From JBCCMQ01 sp039179985 (GTDB taxonomy: Bacteria > Pseudomonadota > Alphaproteobacteria > Rhodobacterales > Rhodobacteraceae), in the NCBI GenBank assembly GCA_039179985.1, contig JBCDED010000002.1, positions 1 through 64,000 on the forward strand: 64,000 nucleotides of DNA, written 5' to 3'. Shown one piece after another: positions 54,501 to 62,622 of the stretch. The position numbers were made by a program, and so were the translations under genes. The notes beneath the pieces were generated by a model. The model was not told the DNA's origin. It did no database searches and saw only the letters and a list, made by a program, of their open reading frames with translations. The stretch's first letter is position 1; every line of letters begins with the position of its first letter.

Positions 54501-55006
54501 GGCATATAGGCGTCGATCAGGGCCCAGTCGGACTGGTGGCACACGGTAGAGCTTTCGCCCGTATGGTCGTCGCCCATGGCCATCAGGACCCCGCCGTGCG
54601 GGCTGGTGCCCGCCATGTTGGCGTGGCGCATCACATCGCCCGACCGGTCCACGCCGGGCCCCTTTCCGTACCAGAGCCCGAAGACACCGTCGTGCTTCCC
54701 CTCGCCACGCAGTTCCGCCTGTTGGCTGCCCCAGAGCGCGGTCGCGGCAAGGTCTTCGTTGAGCCCGGCCTGAAACCGGACGTCGTTCTCTTCCAGAAGC
54801 TTGTCGGCCCGCATCATTTGCTGGTCCACGGCGCCCAGAGGCGAGCCGCGATACCCGGTGACATAGCCGGCAGTCTTCAGCCCACTCGCGGCATCGCGGG
54901 CCCGTTGCATCAGCATCAACCGCACCAGCGCCTGCGTTCCGTTCAAAAGAACAGTCTCTGCCGACAGATCGAAGCGATCGTTCAAGCTGATCTCGGGTTT
55001 GCCCAT
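51587..55006 (-). CDS. Indolepyruvate ferredoxin oxidoreductase (fused alpha and gamma subunits)
   Basis: 1,139-aa TPP enzyme that oxidatively decarboxylates aryl-pyruvates to acyl-CoA using ferredoxin. Order: pyrimidine-binding N-terminal domain (GYRGSPLGAVDQQM), TPP pyrophosphate domain (about 440-600, CSGCPHNTST, GEGANWIG, IGDGTYNHSGIMAI), a ferredoxin-like segment with CEGCGDCGVQSNC (about 640) and further Cys (SSCNKDFSCLKGFCP), then the gamma catalytic domain (VVTGVGGTGVVTIGALMAQAA) and a C-terminal DUF6537-like tail. Ribosome site GGAGG before ATG. Divergent from a LysR regulator. Confidence 0.92.
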   Translation of the reverse strand: MGKPEISLNDRFDLSAETVLLNGTQALVRLMLMQRARDAASGLKTAGYVTGYRGSPLGAVDQQMMRADKLLEENDVRFQAGLNEDLAATALWGSQQAELRGEGKHDGVFGLWYGKGPGVDRSGDVMRHANMAGTSPHGGVLMAMGDDHTGESSTVCHQSDWALIDAYMPVLSPAGVQEILDYGVYGYQLSRFAGVWAGLKLMKDTVEVTSVVDGRPDRMQFTTPDFPMPEGGLNIRLIDHWIAQEARMIDHKRFAAEAFARENKIDRRVWGRAGAKIGFVAAGKNWLDLTHALQLLGIDAEEANRLGLTTYKIGQTFPLDMASFNEWAEGLELIVVVEEKRKLIEVQIKEAIFDDRRGRRVYGWYKGGAGRMHDEELFPTRMALDPVMIADKIGAILTEEGRATDAVRAAIEVIQNAQRADNAPEIASRLPYFCSGCPHNTSTKVPDGSRAYAGIGCHFMVQWMDRETTGFTHMGGEGANWIGEAPFSKRDHVFQNIGDGTYNHSGIMAIRAAVAAGTNITYKILYNDAVAMTGGQSNEGDLSPDRIVREVMAAGVEHVSVVYDEKEEPDRAPFPKGIEWHPRADLPSVQEKYQNISGVSVIVYVQTCAAEKRRRRKRGAFPDPDRRVFINTDVCEGCGDCGVQSNCVSIVPVETELGRKRAIDQSSCNKDFSCLKGFCPSFVTLEGATIRKDASAELDLPDLPEPQLPEIDGTWNVVVTGVGGTGVVTIGALMAQAAQIDGKGAGMMEMAGLAQKGGAVHIHCRIANRPEDISAIRVAAGEAHALVGGDLVVSAGAKTLGLTRTDVTGAVVNSHEIITGDFTRDTEFHLPADQLTLALEARLKERLSLFDAHALAKTVLGDSIFSNMMVFAAAWQSGLIPLTRDAIFAAIELNGAAVERNKRAFDTGRWAVLEPEAAAGLTASKVVSLPKTADEQISYRLRHLETYGGRALARRYQKKLDTIEDADLRLAVARGYHKLLSYKDEYEVARLLLTTEEKARAEFDGDFRLSFHLAPPLLAKTGPDGRPQKKEYGPGMLRAFRLLARMRGLRGTPFDPFGYTRERRMERKLIRDYERDLKVVLKSLTPENLEAAIAWAEIPLQIRGFGPVKEANAEAAAKRRAEVLETIKAAPLEMKRAAE

Positions 55007-55077
55007 GCCGTTCCTCCCAAAACGCGATGCCTGTTTCTCTAATTTAGGTCAAAAACCCTGACCCACCAAATCAATTC

Positions 55078-55103
55078 CGCATGACTGCCCTGTTTGCAAT
55101 GCG
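55078..55103. promoter_or_regulatory. Possible LysR operator between the divergent genes
   Basis: CGCAT at 55078-55082 and ATGCG at 55099-55103 form an interrupted inverted repeat in the 158-base gap. The spacing is longer than the usual T-N11-A LysR core, so the assignment is tentative. Confidence 0.25.
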
Positions 55104-55164
55104 ACACAGAGAAAGCGTAACACTGTTGCGGAACGAATGGCCCCAATGAACGGGAAGTGTGCCG

Positions 55165-56067
55165 ATGGACTGGGACAAGCTACGGATATTTCACGCAGTT
55201 GCGGACGCGGGAAGCCTGACCCATGCGGGCGACACGCTGAACCTGTCGCAATCGGCAGTGAGTCGTCAGATCCGCGCCCTGGAAGAATCGCTCGACGCCA
55301 CCCTCTTTCACCGCCACGCCCGGGGGCTGATCCTGACCGAGCAGGGCGAGCTTCTGTTCGACGCGACCTCGGCCATGTCAAAGCGATTGGACACGGCGGC
55401 GGCGCGCATTCGTGACAGCGAAGAAGAGGTCTTCGGCGAACTGCGCGTCACAACCACCATCGGCTTTGGAACGCTATGGCTGGTACCGCGCCTGCCCAAG
55501 CTCTACGCGCAGTATCCGGACCTGAAGATCGACCTGATGCTGGAAGAGCATGTGCTGGATCTACCCATGCGCGAGGCAGACGTGGCCATCCGCATGAAAG
55601 AGCCGAGCCAGGCGGATTTGATCCGCAGGCGGCTTATGAGCATCCACATGCGTCTCTATGCGACGCCCGCCTATCTCGAAGAACATGGCGAACCCCGCTC
55701 GATCGAAGAGCTTTCAGGGCACCGGCTGATCTGCCAGAACACCTCGTCCGCGCAGGTCAGCGCAGGGGCGATTCTGGTGAAGCATCTTTTGACCTACGAT
55801 GTCCCGTCGTTGCTGACCGTGAACAATTACTTCGGCGTGTTGCAGGGTGTGATCCACGGGCTCGGGATCGGAGTGTTGCCCGATTACGTCACCGAAGACT
55901 TCCCCGAGGTCACCCGCGTCCTGCCAGACGTGGAAAGCAACGACGTTCCGGTTTTCCTTGCTTATCCGGAAGAATTGCGTCAGTCCAAGCGGATAGCGGC
56001 CTTCCGTGACTTTGTGAAAGACGAAATCATCGCGCACCGCCGCCAGTTGAGAGACACAGCTGCCTAA
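55165..56067 (+). CDS. LysR family transcriptional regulator
   Basis: About 300 aa from MDWDKLRIFHAV; an upstream GTG at 55159 adds two residues. Helix-turn-helix in residues 1-60 (GDTLNLSQSAVSRQIRALEESL), followed by the periplasmic-binding-like effector domain. Divergently arranged to the indolepyruvate ferredoxin oxidoreductase gene across about 158 bases, the classic layout for a regulator and its target. Effector unknown. Confidence 0.92.
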   Translation: MDWDKLRIFHAVADAGSLTHAGDTLNLSQSAVSRQIRALEESLDATLFHRHARGLILTEQGELLFDATSAMSKRLDTAAARIRDSEEEVFGELRVTTTIGFGTLWLVPRLPKLYAQYPDLKIDLMLEEHVLDLPMREADVAIRMKEPSQADLIRRRLMSIHMRLYATPAYLEEHGEPRSIEELSGHRLICQNTSSAQVSAGAILVKHLLTYDVPSLLTVNNYFGVLQGVIHGLGIGVLPDYVTEDFPEVTRVLPDVESNDVPVFLAYPEELRQSKRIAAFRDFVKDEIIAHRRQLRDTAA

Positions 56068-56149
56068 TAGTTATGCAGATTGTGCATATCGGCTTTTCAA
56101 GCTCGTGATGGATTTTCACTTGATCGGCTGAAACCCAGGACCTAACTCT

Positions 56150-56229
56150 GGAAGAAAGGCAAGGTGCGTGAGCGCGCCTCCTTTTACCTCCCTGTTGGAC
56201 TAGGCCGAGCTCTGCTCGGCCTTTTTTTT
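56150..56229 (+). ncRNA. Candidate small RNA with anti-Shine-Dalgarno motifs
   Basis: No gene lies between the LysR stop and purL, yet this stretch has a compact RNA layout. A seven-pair stem AGGTGCG/CGCGCCT (56162-56179, loop TGAG) is followed by a pyrimidine-rich single strand with two CCTCC motifs (56177-56181 and 56187-56191) and then a perfect terminator hairpin. A weak promoter, TTGATC (56120) and TAACTC (56143) with 17-base spacing, would start transcription near 56150. CCUCC motifs are typical of Rhodobacterales regulatory RNAs that pair with ribosome binding sites. I cannot name it. An alternative is a transcribed leader of purL, but the terminator argues against that. Confidence 0.6.
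56203..56229 (+). terminator. Rho-independent terminator
   Basis: GGCCGAGC-TCT-GCTCGGCC is a perfect eight-base stem with a three-base loop, directly followed by eight T. It ends the candidate small RNA, or else the LysR transcript. Confidence 0.9.
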
Positions 56230-56324
56230 GCCAAGTCGCTTGAAATCAAGGCAGGTCGGCCCTGCCCCCCTTCACGCTCCCGGCGGCCTGCACTAAAGAC
56301 AGGCACGCAAGCCAAGGGGACGGG

Positions 56325-58484
56325 ATGCAAGAACCAGAGATCACCTCCGATCTGATAGACGCACATGGGCTGAAATCCGACGAGTACGACAAGATCCTTG
56401 AGCTGCTGGGTCGCACACCCAGCTTCACGGAACTCGGCATCTTCTCGGCCATGTGGAACGAACACTGCTCCTACAAATCGTCCAAGAAGTGGTTGCGCAC
56501 GCTGCCCACCGAGGGCCCGCAGGTGATTTGCGGGCCGGGCGAGAACGCTGGGATCGTCGATATCGGCGACGGTCAGGCAGTGGTCTTCAAGATGGAAAGC
56601 CATAACCACCCGTCCTACATCGAACCCTACCAGGGCGCGGCCACGGGCGTGGGCGGTATCCTGCGCGATGTGTTCACCATGGGCGCCCGTCCCATCGCCG
56701 CAATGAACGCGCTGAGTTTCGGTGAGATCGATCATCCGAAGACAAAGAGCCTCGTTTCGGGTGTCGTGGCGGGGATCGGCGGTTACGGAAACTGCTTCGG
56801 CGTTCCGACGGTCGGTGGCGAAACCCGGTTCCACCCGGCCTATAACGGCAACTGCCTGGTGAACGCCTTTGCTGCAGGTCTCGTGAAGACCGACAGTATC
56901 TTTTATTCTGCCGCCTCGGGCGTTGGCATGCCGGTCGTCTACCTCGGCGCCAAGACGGGCCGCGACGGTGTTGGTGGCGCGACCATGGCCAGTGCAGAAT
57001 TCGACGACACCATCGAGGAAAAACGCCCCACGGTGCAGGTGGGCGATCCCTTTACCGAAAAGCGCCTGCTCGAAGCCTGCCTTGAGCTGATGGCCAGCGG
57101 GGCCGTCATCTCGATTCAGGATATGGGCGCTGCGGGTCTGACCTGTTCGGCCGTCGAGATGGGCGACAAGGGCGGGCTTGGCGTGCGGCTGAACCTCGAC
57201 GCAGTGCCGACGCGCGAAGACGGCATGACCGCCTACGAGATGATGCTGTCGGAAAGCCAGGAGCGTATGCTTATGGTGCTGCGGCCCGAAAAGGAGGCCG
57301 AGGCCAAGGCGATCTTCGAGAAATGGGACCTCGACTTTGCCGTGGTCGGCGAGACACTTGCCGAAGACCGGTTCCTCGTTGTTCATGGCAATGAGACAAA
57401 GGCGGATCTGCCGCTAAAAGCCCTGTCGGGGACGGCGCCGGAGTACGACCGACCCTGGGTTGAGACACCGGCGCCCGAAGACATGGCCGATGTGCCCGGG
57501 ATTGACCCGGTGGACGGTCTGAAAGCGCTGATCTCCAGCCCCAACTATGCGAATAAGTCATGGGTCTTTGAGCAATACGACCAGTCTGTTATGGGCGACA
57601 CGCTGCGCCTGCCCGGGCAGGGCGCGGGCATTGTCCGCGTGCACGGGACCGATAAGGCGCTTGCCTTCACCTCGGATGTCACACCACGCTACGTGGCAGC
57701 CAATCCTTTCGAGGGCGGGAAACAGGCAGTGGCCAAGGCCTACCGCAATCTTTGCGCGGCGGGTGCGCGGCCCCTTGCGAGTACGGACAACCTAAACTTC
57801 GGCAACCCCGAAAAGCCGGAGATCATGGGGCAGTTCGTCGGCGCCATCAAAGGCATAGGCGCGGCCTGCGCAGCGCTCGATATGCCGATCGTCTCGGGCA
57901 ACGTGAGCCTATACAACGAGACCGATGGCACCCCGATCCTGCCCACGCCCACCATCGGCGCCGTCGGTCTGATCGCCGCCGCAGAAGAGCCCATAGGCAG
58001 CGTTCCGACACCGGACTGTCTGGCCATCGTGGTCGGCGAAACCCTTGGGCATCTGGGGCAGTCGGCCCTTTTGTGGGAGGTCTTCGGCCGCAGCGATGGT
58101 GATGCCCCTGTCGTGGACCTCGACGCCGAACGTGCGGCCGGTGAATTTATCCGCGAACATCGTGACTGGATCACGGCCGCGACGGACATTTCCGATGGCG
58201 GTCTGGCGATGGCGGCCTTTGAAATGGCCGCGGCAGCAGGCATCGGCGTGACCCTCGACCCGGGTGATACGCCCACACTTTTTGGCGAAGATCAGGGCAG
58301 GTATCTTGTCGCGGCGGGCTTTGATGCTGCCGAGGCGCTCGTGGTCGCAGCGGGCCAGGCGGGCGTGATGATACACACGGTCGGGCACTTCGGGGGCGAA
58401 GACTTCTCTGCCGGTCGTGTCTCAACATCCATGGCGCATCTGACCGATATCTGGCAGGCGAGCTTTGCAGCCGCCATCGGGTAA
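56325..58484 (+). CDS. purL: Phosphoribosylformylglycinamidine synthase subunit PurL
   Basis: ATP-dependent fourth step of purine synthesis, working with PurQ and PurS. 719 aa, the small PurL form. Signatures: ELGIFSAMWNEHCSYKSSK, VFKMESHNHPSYIEPYQGAATGVGGILRD, and the second-half repeats SFGNPEKPE-like (NLNFGNPEKPEIMGQF) and TDISDGGLAMA. The 256-base leader holds a candidate small RNA and terminator and no riboswitch that I can recognise. Confidence 0.96.
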   Translation: MQEPEITSDLIDAHGLKSDEYDKILELLGRTPSFTELGIFSAMWNEHCSYKSSKKWLRTLPTEGPQVICGPGENAGIVDIGDGQAVVFKMESHNHPSYIEPYQGAATGVGGILRDVFTMGARPIAAMNALSFGEIDHPKTKSLVSGVVAGIGGYGNCFGVPTVGGETRFHPAYNGNCLVNAFAAGLVKTDSIFYSAASGVGMPVVYLGAKTGRDGVGGATMASAEFDDTIEEKRPTVQVGDPFTEKRLLEACLELMASGAVISIQDMGAAGLTCSAVEMGDKGGLGVRLNLDAVPTREDGMTAYEMMLSESQERMLMVLRPEKEAEAKAIFEKWDLDFAVVGETLAEDRFLVVHGNETKADLPLKALSGTAPEYDRPWVETPAPEDMADVPGIDPVDGLKALISSPNYANKSWVFEQYDQSVMGDTLRLPGQGAGIVRVHGTDKALAFTSDVTPRYVAANPFEGGKQAVAKAYRNLCAAGARPLASTDNLNFGNPEKPEIMGQFVGAIKGIGAACAALDMPIVSGNVSLYNETDGTPILPTPTIGAVGLIAAAEEPIGSVPTPDCLAIVVGETLGHLGQSALLWEVFGRSDGDAPVVDLDAERAAGEFIREHRDWITAATDISDGGLAMAAFEMAAAAGIGVTLDPGDTPTLFGEDQGRYLVAAGFDAAEALVVAAGQAGVMIHTVGHFGGEDFSAGRVSTSMAHLTDIWQASFAAAIG

Positions 58485-58546
58485 TCTTGCGGCCCGGGCC
58501 CTCCAGCCTTAATCTTGAAACGGAACGACAGAGGATTTTCTGCCCG

Positions 58547-58783
58547 ATGCCCATGCACGCCCAAGAAATCGAAACCTTGCTGCGGGAGAGTTTTCCCGAC
58601 GCCCAGATTGTCGTGGAAGGCAGCGACGGGGTGCATATGTCGGCCATGGTCATCGACGAGAGCTTTCGGGGAAAGAACCGCGTGCAGCAACAGCGGGCCG
58701 TTTATGCGGCGCTGAAGGGCAAGATGGACGGTCCCAATGGCGAGCTTCACGCGCTTGCGCTGACGACCAAGGCTCCTGATTGA
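58547..58783 (+). CDS. BolA family protein
   Basis: 78 aa from MPMHAQEIE. The family core is plain: ESFPDAQIVVEGSDGVHMSAMVID followed by FRGKNRVQQQRAVYAALKGKM and the C-terminal LHALALTTKAP. BolA proteins of this type bind a [2Fe-2S] cluster together with monothiol glutaredoxins through a conserved His; a grxD gene follows at once, supporting a shared iron-sulfur role. Confidence 0.9.
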   Translation: MPMHAQEIETLLRESFPDAQIVVEGSDGVHMSAMVIDESFRGKNRVQQQRAVYAALKGKMDGPNGELHALALTTKAPD

Positions 58784-58899
58784 CGGCCACCACGCTGATC
58801 TAACGGCAACAATCGCGCAATATTGCCCCGTCAGTCTGGAAGTCGGCAGGGCCCGATCCTATCTTCGGACAAACTTTTGGATTGCCGGGGACCGAAACC

Positions 58900-59259
58900 A
58901 TGACCGCAGAGACACAGATCAAAGATGCCGTCACGTCGAACGACGTCGTCCTCTTCATGAAGGGCACCAAGACGATGCCCCAGTGCGGGTTTTCGTCCCG
59001 CGTGGCCGGCGTTCTGAACTTCATGGGCGTCGAGTTCCATGATGTGAACGTTCTGGAAGACGACGACATCCGCCAGGGCATCAAGGACTTTTCCGACTGG
59101 CCCACTATTCCGCAGCTCTACGTGAAGGGCGAATTCGTGGGTGGTTGCGATATCATCACCGAGATGACGCTGTCGGGTGAGCTTGACCAGATGCTCGAAG
59201 ACAATGGTGTCACCTTCGACAAGGCAGCGGCGGATAAGATCCGCGAAGCAAACGCCTGA
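58900..59259 (+). CDS. grxD: Monothiol glutaredoxin, Grx4 type
   Basis: 119 aa from MTAETQ, with GGGGAC upstream; an ATG at 58882 adds six residues. The CGFS active site is at Cys29 (KTMPQCGFSSRVA), with WPTIPQLYVKGEFVGGCDI for glutathione and cluster binding. Coordinates a [2Fe-2S] cluster with BolA; the neighbouring bolA supports this. Confidence 0.95.
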   Translation: MTAETQIKDAVTSNDVVLFMKGTKTMPQCGFSSRVAGVLNFMGVEFHDVNVLEDDDIRQGIKDFSDWPTIPQLYVKGEFVGGCDIITEMTLSGELDQMLEDNGVTFDKAAADKIREANA

Positions 59260-59277
59260 CCGGACCGGGTGGCTGCC

Positions 59278-59332
59278 CCGGGGTGCAATTCGGACACCGG
59301 GGCGTCTCTTCTCAGAATCCCCCGCACCCCGG
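59278..59332. other. Inverted repeat in the grxD-zapA gap
   Basis: CCGGGGTGC at 59278-59286 and GCACCCCGG at 59324-59332 could form a nine-base stem around a partly paired 37-base interior; a second hairpin (TGAAAT...ATTTCA, 59341-59358) follows. The grxD and zapA genes converge here. It may be a bidirectional terminator or part of a structured RNA; zapA is a common neighbour of 6S RNA, but I see no proof of that. Confidence 0.35.
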
Positions 59333-59422
59333 TGCCCTGCTGAAATACGCGGATTTCAGGGGTCAATCCTGACACGGCACGCCCCGCCGCAAAAGTAAGG
59401 GAATCCCTACTCGCGCGGGTCG

Positions 59423-59815
59423 CTACGCCTGTTCCGAAAGCCCGTCGAGCAGATCCGCCACCGCCTCGCTGCGGTCCGCAAGGTCCACCAGGCGCTCTGT
59501 CACGCCCTCGCTGTCCGCGCTTCCGGATTCAACCTTGGCATTCACCCGGCTGCGTAGCTCTGCGATCAGGGTGTCCTGCGCCGACAGCTTTTCGTCAAGT
59601 TCCTTGGTCCTGTCGTCAAGGCCCGCGGTCTTGTCGGCCAGCATCAGCGCCGCCATGAGCAACATCCGCGCCTCGGGCAGCCGGCCCATCTGGTTCGTCA
59701 GCGCCGTGGCCTCAATGTCAAGCAACTGCGCTGCGGCCTGAAGAAAGTGCTCTTCGCCTTCCTGGCAGGCGACCTCGAAAACCCGGCCACCAATGGAGAT
59801 TTCGACTTCAGGCAC
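59423..59815 (-). CDS. zapA: Cell division protein ZapA
   Basis: 130-aa Z-ring-associated protein that cross-links FtsZ filaments. GTG start at 59815 (VPEVEISIGGRVFEVAC) overlaps the upstream stop by 8 bases. N-terminal beta-alpha domain with EEHFLQAAAQLLD, then MLLMAALMLADKTAGL and a C-terminal coiled coil. Length matches the family. Confidence 0.88.
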   Translation of the reverse strand: MPEVEISIGGRVFEVACQEGEEHFLQAAAQLLDIEATALTNQMGRLPEARMLLMAALMLADKTAGLDDRTKELDEKLSAQDTLIAELRSRVNAKVESGSADSEGVTERLVDLADRSEAVADLLDGLSEQA

Positions 59816-60284
59816 TCTGCGCCTCCTCAATCATCGGGCCGAGCTCTGCAATCATATCTTCGACTTCCGCCGCATCCGCTGCCCGCGCGGCGCGCATAGC
59901 CTCAAGTTCAACCATCATCGACGTATTCACCAGATGGGCATCTCCGACCATCGACCGATTGGCCTCGGTCAGGCGCGCCACTTGATCGCGCAGTTGTTCG
60001 ATCGTTGCGCGCATCTTCTGATGAAGCTTGTTGCGCTCGGTCTCGGCGGTTTTCGCAATCCGAAGCGATTGCTCAAGCTGTGCGACTTGGTTCTCCTGGC
60101 GGTCTTTCAGGGCCTTTACCCGTTCGATAAGCTGCGAGTTCGTCGTTCGCTCATCTTCAAGCTGCGCCCTCAGCGCCGCCGCCTCATCTTCGCCGTCGGG
60201 TTCAGCGGGCAGCCGTGCTGCCGCCGCCTCGATCCGGTCGAGTGCCGCCCGGATCCGCGCCTCTAGGGGATCAAACTCACTCAT
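59808..60284 (-). CDS. Coiled-coil protein encoded with zapA
   Basis: 158 aa from MSEFDPLEARIRAALDRIE. Almost entirely charged heptad-like helix (about 40-140), with no membrane segment or known domain. The frame is open further upstream but that part is Arg/Cys-rich and not protein-like. Co-translated with zapA through an 8-base overlap, so a partner role in division (ZapB-like in principle) is a reasonable guess. Confidence 0.75.
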   Translation of the reverse strand: MSEFDPLEARIRAALDRIEAAAARLPAEPDGEDEAAALRAQLEDERTTNSQLIERVKALKDRQENQVAQLEQSLRIAKTAETERNKLHQKMRATIEQLRDQVARLTEANRSMVGDAHLVNTSMMVELEAMRAARAADAAEVEDMIAELGPMIEEAQSA

Positions 60285-60534
60285 CACACCGTCCTCGCCA
60301 ATTCTTGCTTGGGGCCGAGTGAATCGATCCGCTTCGAACAGAAGCGAATCGCGCACCCAGCTAAAGTTCTGGCAGTCTAAACACTTCGGCCCGTATTTTC
60401 GCCAGTGTCGGCCATATTTTACCCGCCAATCACGCGCACAAGGACCGGAGAAACGGCAAAGCCACCTTGTCTTGCACTTCCCATCTCTGCTGCTATCACG
60501 CCGCAAAGAGCGCAGACCGGCCGACAAGAGAGGA

Positions 60535-62559
60535 ATGACCGCAGTGGATATCGAACAGCTGAAAAAAGCGCACCCGGAACACTGGCGCAAGGCCGCCGCG
60601 ATCCGCACGCTCACGCTCGATGCAGTGGCCGCCGCGAATTCTGGTCATTCCGGAATGCCAATGGGCATGGCCGATGTCGCCACGGTGCTTTTTGAAAAGC
60701 ACCTCAAATTCGATGCCTCGGCGCCGCATTGGCCGGACCGCGACCGCTTTATCCTCTCAGCGGGTCATGGGTCGATGCTGCTTTACTCGCTGCTCTACCT
60801 CACCGGCTATGCCGACATGACGCTGGAGCAGATCAAGAACTTCCGCCAGTGGGGCGCCATCACCGCGGGGCATCCGGAGTACGGCCACGCCACTGGCGTT
60901 GAGACGACAACCGGCCCCCTCGGGCAGGGCATCGCGAATTCGGTCGGCTTCGCGCTGGCCGAAGAGATGCTGCGTGCCCAACACGGCAAGAAGATCGTCG
61001 ATCACCACACCTATGTGATCGCGGGCGATGGCTGCTTGATGGAAGGCGTCAGCCAAGAGGCGATTGCGCTCGCCGGTCGCCAGCAGCTGTCGCATCTGAT
61101 TGTTTTCTGGGACGACAACGGGATTACGATCGACGGCAAAGTCGAGCTTGCCGACCGCACGGATCAGGCAGCGCGGTTCAAGGCCTCGGGCTGGGCGGTG
61201 ATCGAATGCGACGGCCACGACCCCGATGAGATCGACGACGCCATCACCCAGGCCAAAAAGCAGACCAAGCCCACGCTCATAGCCTGCACGTCCAACATCG
61301 CGCTTGGCTCTTCGGCGCAGGACACCGCCAAAGGGCACGGCGCCTTGACCGATGCGCAGCTGATTGCCGACACCAAGGCGGTCTATGAATGGGACCACGC
61401 GCCTTTCGTTATTCCGGCCGACGTGAAAGCGGCATGGGAGGCCATCGGCGCCCGCGGCGCAGAAGAGCGCGCCGCGTGGGAGGCGCGTTTTGGCGCGCTC
61501 AGCGAACGCAAGCGCGCCGAGTTCGACCGAGCCCTGGCCGCCGAAGTTCCCGCGAAGCTGGCGAGCAGCATCCGCAAGCTCAAGCGTCAGATCGCCGATG
61601 AGCAGCCCAAGGTCGCCACGCGCAAGTCCTCGGAAATGACGCTGGGCGTGATCAACGAAATTATGCCCGAGACAATCGGCGGTTCGGCGGACCTGACGGG
61701 CTCCAACAACACACTAACCCCGGATCTGGGTATCCACACCCCCGAGAACCGCAAGGGTCGCTACGTCCACTACGGCATCCGCGAACACGGAATGGCCGCA
61801 GCCATGAACGGCATCGCGCTGCACGGCGGTCTGCGCCCCTATGGCGGGACCTTCATGTGCTTCACCGACTACGCCCGCCCGGCCATGCGGCTCTCGGCGC
61901 TGATGGGGATCGGACCGGTCTATGTGATGACCCACGATTCCATCGGCCTTGGCGAAGACGGCCCAACGCACCAGCCGGTGGAACATCTGGCGATGATGCG
62001 CGCCACGCCGAACACGCTGGTCTTCCGACCCGCGGATACGGCGGAAACGGCGGAAGCCTGGGAAATCGCGCTGTCGCGGCCGGACATCCCCTCGGTGATC
62101 TGCCTTTCGCGCCAGGGACTGCCGACCGTGCGGACCGAGTACAAATCGAAGAACCTGACCGAGCAGGGCGCCTATGTGCTGGCCGACGCCGAGGGCAAGC
62201 GGCAGGCGATCCTGCTCGCAACGGGCTCGGAAGTGTCGGTCGCGCTGGCGGCACGTGACATTCTTCAGGCCGAAGGCATCGGAACGCGGGTGGTCTCCAT
62301 GCCATCGTGGGAGCTTTTTGCCGAACAGCCCGAAACGGTTCGCCGCCGGGTCCTGCCCGCGGGGCCCGTGCGCGTGGCTATCGAGGCCGGAGTCCAGATG
62401 GGCTGGGACCGCTGGCTTTTGGGCGAAAGGGGTCGCCGGGACAAATCCGGCTTTGTGGGCATGACCGGTTTCGGCGCATCGGCCCCGGCAGGAACCCTGT
62501 TCAAAGAGTTTGGGATTACGCCCGAGGTGACGGCCCAGAAGGTGCGCGACCTTCTCTAG
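60535..62559 (+). CDS. tkt: Transketolase
   Basis: TPP enzyme of the pentose phosphate and Calvin-type pathways. 674 aa from ATG at 60535 (AGAGG just upstream); the open frame before it is not coding. Signatures: ANSGHSGMPMGMAD, AGDGCLMEGVSQEAIALAG, FVWDDNG-like IVFWDDNGITIDG, and the pyrimidine-domain GGLRPYGGTFMCFTDYARPA and THDSIGLGEDGPTHQPVEH. First of a sugar-phosphate pair with gap. Confidence 0.96.
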   Translation: MTAVDIEQLKKAHPEHWRKAAAIRTLTLDAVAAANSGHSGMPMGMADVATVLFEKHLKFDASAPHWPDRDRFILSAGHGSMLLYSLLYLTGYADMTLEQIKNFRQWGAITAGHPEYGHATGVETTTGPLGQGIANSVGFALAEEMLRAQHGKKIVDHHTYVIAGDGCLMEGVSQEAIALAGRQQLSHLIVFWDDNGITIDGKVELADRTDQAARFKASGWAVIECDGHDPDEIDDAITQAKKQTKPTLIACTSNIALGSSAQDTAKGHGALTDAQLIADTKAVYEWDHAPFVIPADVKAAWEAIGARGAEERAAWEARFGALSERKRAEFDRALAAEVPAKLASSIRKLKRQIADEQPKVATRKSSEMTLGVINEIMPETIGGSADLTGSNNTLTPDLGIHTPENRKGRYVHYGIREHGMAAAMNGIALHGGLRPYGGTFMCFTDYARPAMRLSALMGIGPVYVMTHDSIGLGEDGPTHQPVEHLAMMRATPNTLVFRPADTAETAEAWEIALSRPDIPSVICLSRQGLPTVRTEYKSKNLTEQGAYVLADAEGKRQAILLATGSEVSVALAARDILQAEGIGTRVVSMPSWELFAEQPETVRRRVLPAGPVRVAIEAGVQMGWDRWLLGERGRRDKSGFVGMTGFGASAPAGTLFKEFGITPEVTAQKVRDLL

Positions 62560-62598
62560 GGTCCGAGCCGCGATGCTCAGATCACAGGAGGCGCACGC

Positions 62599-62622
62599 AT
62601 GACGCGGCGAACCGGACCCTGA
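62599..62622 (+). CDS. Seven-codon leader ahead of a small membrane protein
   Basis: A strong ribosome site (CAGGAGG, seven bases before) drives ATG at 62599, but the frame stops after seven codons (MTRRTGP). Its TGA overlaps a CTG from which the small membrane protein could start (CTGA). It may be a reinitiation leader, or the mark of a mutated start. Confidence 0.3.
   Translation: MTRRTGP

Noticed and set aside
60028..60534. Upstream extension of transketolase
   Set aside because: The extension overlaps the coiled-coil gene on the other strand, and a proper start with AGAGG lies at 60535.
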